Source: Deltaproteobacteria bacterium (GTDB lineage: Bacteria > Myxococcota_A > UBA9160 > JAFDDA01). Taken from it: a DNA stretch of 64,000 nt. This document shows, piece by piece, positions 60,329-64,000 of the stretch. Within the stretch, counting starts at the first letter, position 1. The number at the start of each line of letters is the position of its first letter. Location of the stretch: positions 1 to 64,000 of the forward strand of contig JAFDDA010000018.1 in the NCBI GenBank assembly GCA_019311105.1, in the 5' to 3' direction. The notes beneath the pieces are model-generated. The model was not told the DNA's origin, searched no databases, and worked only from the letters and a program-made list of their open reading frames with translations. The position numbers and the translations under genes were made by a program.

Positions 60329-61338
60329 CACTGCACCTGCACGGGTTGGGCCACGCCCACCCCGAAAACGAGATCGACAACCGCTTGCTCGAGAGCCTCG
60401 AGATCGGGACGGACGACGCCTGGATCGTCGAGCGGACGGGCATCCGCTCGCGCCGCACGGTGCTCGACCTCGAGTACATCCGGGCCACCCGCAATCGAGA
60501 CGTGCGCGCCGCGCGCGAGGCCCAGACGATCACGGCCGGCGAACTCGGGCGACGGGCCGCCGAGCTGGCCCTGGCCCGCGCCGGCCTCACGGCATCCGAT
60601 ATCGGCTGGGTCGTGGCGGGCAGCTCCGCCCCCGAGCGGCCGACCCCCGCGCTGGCGGGCTCCGTCGCTGGGGCCATGGGCGTCGAGGTGCCTGTCTTCG
60701 ACTTGAACTCGGCGTGCACGAGCTTTCTCGTCCAGCTCCACATGATGGCGGCGCTGCGCGACGACGCGGCACCCCGCTACGTCCTGCTGGTCGTGCCCGA
60801 GTTGATGACCCCGGTCGTGGACTATGACGATCGCACGACCGCGGTGCTCTGGGGCGATGGCGCGGCCGCGGCCGTGGTCTCGCTGACCGAGCCCGGTGTC
60901 GCCACCATCGAGAGCACGGAGATCGCCTCTTCGCCAGCCGGTGCCGACAAGGTCGTGATCCCACGGGCGGGCTACTTCGGTCAGGAGGGACGCCAGGTCC
61001 AGGTCTTCGCCATTCGCAAGACGCTCGAGGGCTGGGCCCGTCTGCGCGAGTACGCGGAGCAGGCCGGGCCGGAGCGTGCGCACCACTTCGTGGGACATCA
61101 GGCGAACCTGCGGGTCCTGGAGAACGTCTGTGAGCGTGGAGAGATCGCCGCCGACCGCCACCATCACAACGTCGAGTGGTTCGGCAACACCGCTGCCGCG
61201 AGCGCGCCGAGCGTGATGTCCCAGAACTGGGAGAAGTGGGCGGCCGACGACGACGTCGCCATGGTGGGCGTCGGAGCGGGCCTGACCTGGGGGAGTGCGC
61301 TGGTGCGCTTCACGAAGACGGTGGGAGTGCAGTCGTGA
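60325..61338 (+). CDS. 3-oxoacyl-ACP synthase III family (FabH-like)
   Basis: WIVERTGIRSRR, DLNSACTSFLVQL (Cys), HHFVGHQANLRVLENV (His), NVEWFGNTAAASAPSV (Asn). Confidence 0.9.
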   Translation: MTLHLHGLGHAHPENEIDNRLLESLEIGTDDAWIVERTGIRSRRTVLDLEYIRATRNRDVRAAREAQTITAGELGRRAAELALARAGLTASDIGWVVAGSSAPERPTPALAGSVAGAMGVEVPVFDLNSACTSFLVQLHMMAALRDDAAPRYVLLVVPELMTPVVDYDDRTTAVLWGDGAAAAVVSLTEPGVATIESTEIASSPAGADKVVIPRAGYFGQEGRQVQVFAIRKTLEGWARLREYAEQAGPERAHHFVGHQANLRVLENVCERGEIAADRHHHNVEWFGNTAAASAPSVMSQNWEKWAADDDVAMVGVGAGLTWGSALVRFTKTVGVQS

Positions 61339-61922
61339 AGTACGTCGATTTCCTCGCGCGCGAACGGTTCGAGCAGGAAGAGCTGCTCGCCTTCGGGCAC
61401 GGGACCCTGGTGGACGACCCGCCCGAGCACTTCGAGGCGCGCCTGCCCGTGCCGCCCATGCTGATGCTCGACCGCGTGACGGAGCTGCGCCGGGAGGGCC
61501 CGCGCGGCCGGATCGTGGGCGAGCGCGACGTGCGCCTCGACGACTGGTTCTTCCAGTGCCACTTCATCGGCGACCCCGTGCAGCCCGGCTGCCTGGGCGT
61601 CGACGGCGTCTGGCAGTTGCTCGGCTTCTTCTGCAACTGGGCCGGTGGTCTCGGCGCGGGCCGCGCCCTCGGCTGCGGCGAGATCGAGTTCTTCGGGCAG
61701 ATCCGGCCCCACGACGGCGTGGTCCGCTACGAGCTCGATGTCTTGCGCTACCGGGAGATGGCGAACTCCGGGGCCTCCATCGCCATCGCCGATGCCACGG
61801 TGCTCGTCGACGACGAGGCCGTCTACACGATCCAGCGCGCAAAGGTCGGCCTGTTCCGCGACCTCGTCTACGCCGACTACCCGCGCGCCTCCGAGCGCAG
61901 CCGAGGAGGCAAGCTCTCGTGA
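61335..61922 (+). CDS. fabA: beta-hydroxydecanoyl-ACP dehydratase/isomerase FabA
   Basis: PPMLMLDRVTEL, FFQCHFIGDPVQPGCLGVDGVWQLLGFFCNWAGG, GEIEFFGQIRPHD. Confidence 0.93.
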   Translation: MKYVDFLARERFEQEELLAFGHGTLVDDPPEHFEARLPVPPMLMLDRVTELRREGPRGRIVGERDVRLDDWFFQCHFIGDPVQPGCLGVDGVWQLLGFFCNWAGGLGAGRALGCGEIEFFGQIRPHDGVVRYELDVLRYREMANSGASIAIADATVLVDDEAVYTIQRAKVGLFRDLVYADYPRASERSRGGKLS

Positions 61923-62647
61923 GTGACGTGACCCCCATTGCCCTCGTGACGGGCGGTGCCAAGGGCATCGGCGCGGCCTGCTGCCGGGCGCTGGCCGGCG
62001 AGGGCTTCCGCGTTGCGGTGCACCACCGCAGCAGCGGCGCCGCCGCCGAAGAACTCGTGGCAAAGCTGCCCGACGCCTTCGGTGTGTGCGCCGACCTCGC
62101 CGAACCCGAGGCCATCGACGCCCTCGTGCGAGAGTTGAAGGAGCGCGCCGGCCGCATCGATGTCCTCGTGAACAACGCCGGCCACAACGTGAACGCACCC
62201 ATGGCCACCATGAAGCTCGCCGACTACGACGCCGTGCAATCCGTGGCGCGAGGCACCTGGTACCTGACCAAGCAGGTCGTGCGGCGGTTCATGTTGCGTC
62301 AGAGAAGCGGGCGGATCATCCAGATCTCGAGCGTGGTGGGCCATACCGGGAACCCCGGCCAGATCCCCTACACGATGGTGAAGGCCGGCCTCGACGCCCT
62401 GACGAAATCCCTGGGCCAGGAGGTCGCCGAGCGCGGGATCTTCGTGAACGCCGTGGCGCCGGGCTTCATCGAGACCGACATGACGGCAGAGCTGCCCGCC
62501 GAGGTGCGCGATGCGATCCTCGCCCGGATCCCGCTGGGCCGCATGGGGAGCCCGGAAGACGTGGCCGAGGCCGTGCGCTGGCTCGCCACCGCGGCGCCCT
62601 ATGTCCAAGGCAGCGTGCTTCACGTGAACGGGGGCATGCATGGGTAA
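61919..62647 (+). CDS. fabG: 3-oxoacyl-ACP reductase FabG-like SDR
   Basis: ALVTGGAKGIGAACCRAL, VLVNNAGHN, YTMVKAGLDALTKSLGQEVAERGIFVNAVAPGFIETDMT. Confidence 0.9.
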   Translation: MSDVTPIALVTGGAKGIGAACCRALAGEGFRVAVHHRSSGAAAEELVAKLPDAFGVCADLAEPEAIDALVRELKERAGRIDVLVNNAGHNVNAPMATMKLADYDAVQSVARGTWYLTKQVVRRFMLRQRSGRIIQISSVVGHTGNPGQIPYTMVKAGLDALTKSLGQEVAERGIFVNAVAPGFIETDMTAELPAEVRDAILARIPLGRMGSPEDVAEAVRWLATAAPYVQGSVLHVNGGMHG

Positions 62648-63098
62648 GGAACTCACGCCCGCCGAAGTGCTGGCACTCCTGCCGCAGCAAGACCCGTTTC
62701 GCTTTGTCGACGAGATCGTCGAGATCGACGAGGAGCACGTGGTGGCGCTCCAGTGCTTCCGCCCCGACGCCGACTTCTACCGCGGGCACTTCCCGGGCAA
62801 CCCCGTGACGCCCGGTGTTCTGTTGATCGAGGCGATGGCCCAGGCGGGCGTCGTCGCTCAAGGGATCTGGCTCGTGACGCGCGACGGGGGGCCCGAGGCC
62901 GCCGAGAAGCTCGTCACGGTCTTTACCGACGCCGACGTGGAGTTCAGTGGGATCGTTCCGCCGGGCGCACAGGTTCGCATCGAGGGCCACAAAGAGTTCT
63001 TCCGACGCAACAAGCTCCGTTCTCGAGTTCAGATGACGCTCGAGGACGGCAAGGTGGTCTGTTCCGGGACGCTTTCCGGCATGGGAGTTCCGAGATGA
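62640..63098 (+). CDS. 3-hydroxyacyl-ACP dehydratase, FabZ-like
   Basis: LLPQQDPFRFVDEIVEID, YRGHFPGNPVTPGVLLIEAMAQAGVV. Confidence 0.9.
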   Translation: MGKELTPAEVLALLPQQDPFRFVDEIVEIDEEHVVALQCFRPDADFYRGHFPGNPVTPGVLLIEAMAQAGVVAQGIWLVTRDGGPEAAEKLVTVFTDADVEFSGIVPPGAQVRIEGHKEFFRRNKLRSRVQMTLEDGKVVCSGTLSGMGVPR

Positions 63099-64000
63099 GG
63101 CGACGCGTGGTCGTGACGGGGATCGGGGTGCTCGCACCCAACGGGAACGGGGTGGCCGACTTCGAGTTGGCCCTGCGAAAGGGACGCTCGGGCCTGCGCG
63201 TGAACGAGGCGATGGTGGAGCACGGCTTCCGCAGCCACGTGGCCGGCGTGCCCCAGGGCGTGGACGAGCTGGCCGAGGCGACCTTCGAAGAAGACGAGCT
63301 GCTCGCCATGAACTCGAGCCACCGCCTCGCTTCGCTGGCCTCCCTCGAAGCCTGGGCGGATGCGGGGCTCGAACGCCCGGATCGTGGGGACGATCGCGTG
63401 GACTGGGATACGGGGGCGATCATCGGAACCGGCATCGGTGGCATGGACACGACGGCCGAGCTGGTCGTCCCGTTCGTGAATGCGAACAAGGTGCGCCGGC
63501 TCGGTGGCACCGCCGTCGAGCGTGTCATGGCGAGCGGGATCTCGGCGCGTGTCTCCGGCCAGCTGGCTCTCGGCAACCAGGTCACCACGAACTCGAGCGC
63601 CTGCAGCACCGGGAGCGAAGCCATCGTCATGGGGCTCGAGCGCATCCGCAGCGGCCAGGCCGAGCGCATGCTGTGCGGTGGGGCCGAGGGCGCGTCGCAC
63701 TACATCTGGGCGGGCTTCGACGCCATGCGAGTGCTCGCGAAGAATTGGAACGACCGGCCCGAGGCCGCCTCGCGCCCCATGAGCGCGAGCGCGGGCGGGT
63801 TCATCCCGGCGGCGGGCGCGGCGATCGTCCTGATCGAGAGCCTCGACAGCGCGCTCGAGCGCGGCGCGACCATTCGCGCCGAGGTCTCGGGCGGCTTCGT
63901 GAACTGTGGCGGCCACCGTCAGGGGGGCAGCATGACTGCGCCGAACCCCGAGAGTGTCCGTCGCTGCATCGGCGGCGCCCTTTCCGATGCCAACATCTCG
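63095..64000 (+). CDS. beta-ketoacyl-ACP synthase II (FabF-like), truncated by window end
   Basis: RRRVVVTGIGVLAPNGNG, NSSACSTGSEAIVMGLERIRSGQAERMLCGGAEG, SRPMSASAGGFIPAAGAA. Confidence 0.92.
   Translation, partial: MRRRVVVTGIGVLAPNGNGVADFELALRKGRSGLRVNEAMVEHGFRSHVAGVPQGVDELAEATFEEDELLAMNSSHRLASLASLEAWADAGLERPDRGDDRVDWDTGAIIGTGIGGMDTTAELVVPFVNANKVRRLGGTAVERVMASGISARVSGQLALGNQVTTNSSACSTGSEAIVMGLERIRSGQAERMLCGGAEGASHYIWAGFDAMRVLAKNWNDRPEAASRPMSASAGGFIPAAGAAIVLIESLDSALERGATIRAEVSGGFVNCGGHRQGGSMTAPNPESVRRCIGGALSDANIS

Overview
High-GC, gene-dense bacterial chromosome segment from a Gram-negative lineage (outer-membrane barrel, Lol-like ABC, FabA/FabF; taxonomy not determinable from sequence alone). 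Mostly conserved metabolism: alaC-hom-thrC-ribE, a TetR/LolA-like/ABC/outer-membrane-barrel export operon, mgtE, khpA, a 30-aa bS22-type ribosomal protein absent from the ORF track, a Lys/Arg-rich histone-like protein, pilT plus a histidine kinase whose H-box lacks His, a queuosine-precursor transporter, glnE, rph-rdgB, cstA, two acyl-CoA ligases, an AbgT transporter, kamA-murJ, a fused 5-oxoprolinase, tRNA-Lys(CTT), and a TetR-controlled fatty-acid-synthase-like operon running off the right edge. The most unusual region is about 28.0-32.9 kb: a possible envelope-stress locus with two VWA proteins (one apparently broken), an ECF sigma factor, a 4 x 35 bp tandem repeat that multiplies the sigma/anti-sigma RBS-stop-start junction into chained mini-cistrons, a Spy/CpxP-like protein with a C-x7-C-x(9-14)-C-x11-C repeat, and a second Cys-repeat protein. 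Other notable signals: divergent ECF sigma genes sharing GTAACC-N16-CGTAT promoters, two matching TetR-type operators TGACAC-NN-ACGTCA at the FAS operon, and many short tandem duplications, two of which frameshift genes. All calls come from reading the sequence and supplied translations; no database searches were run.
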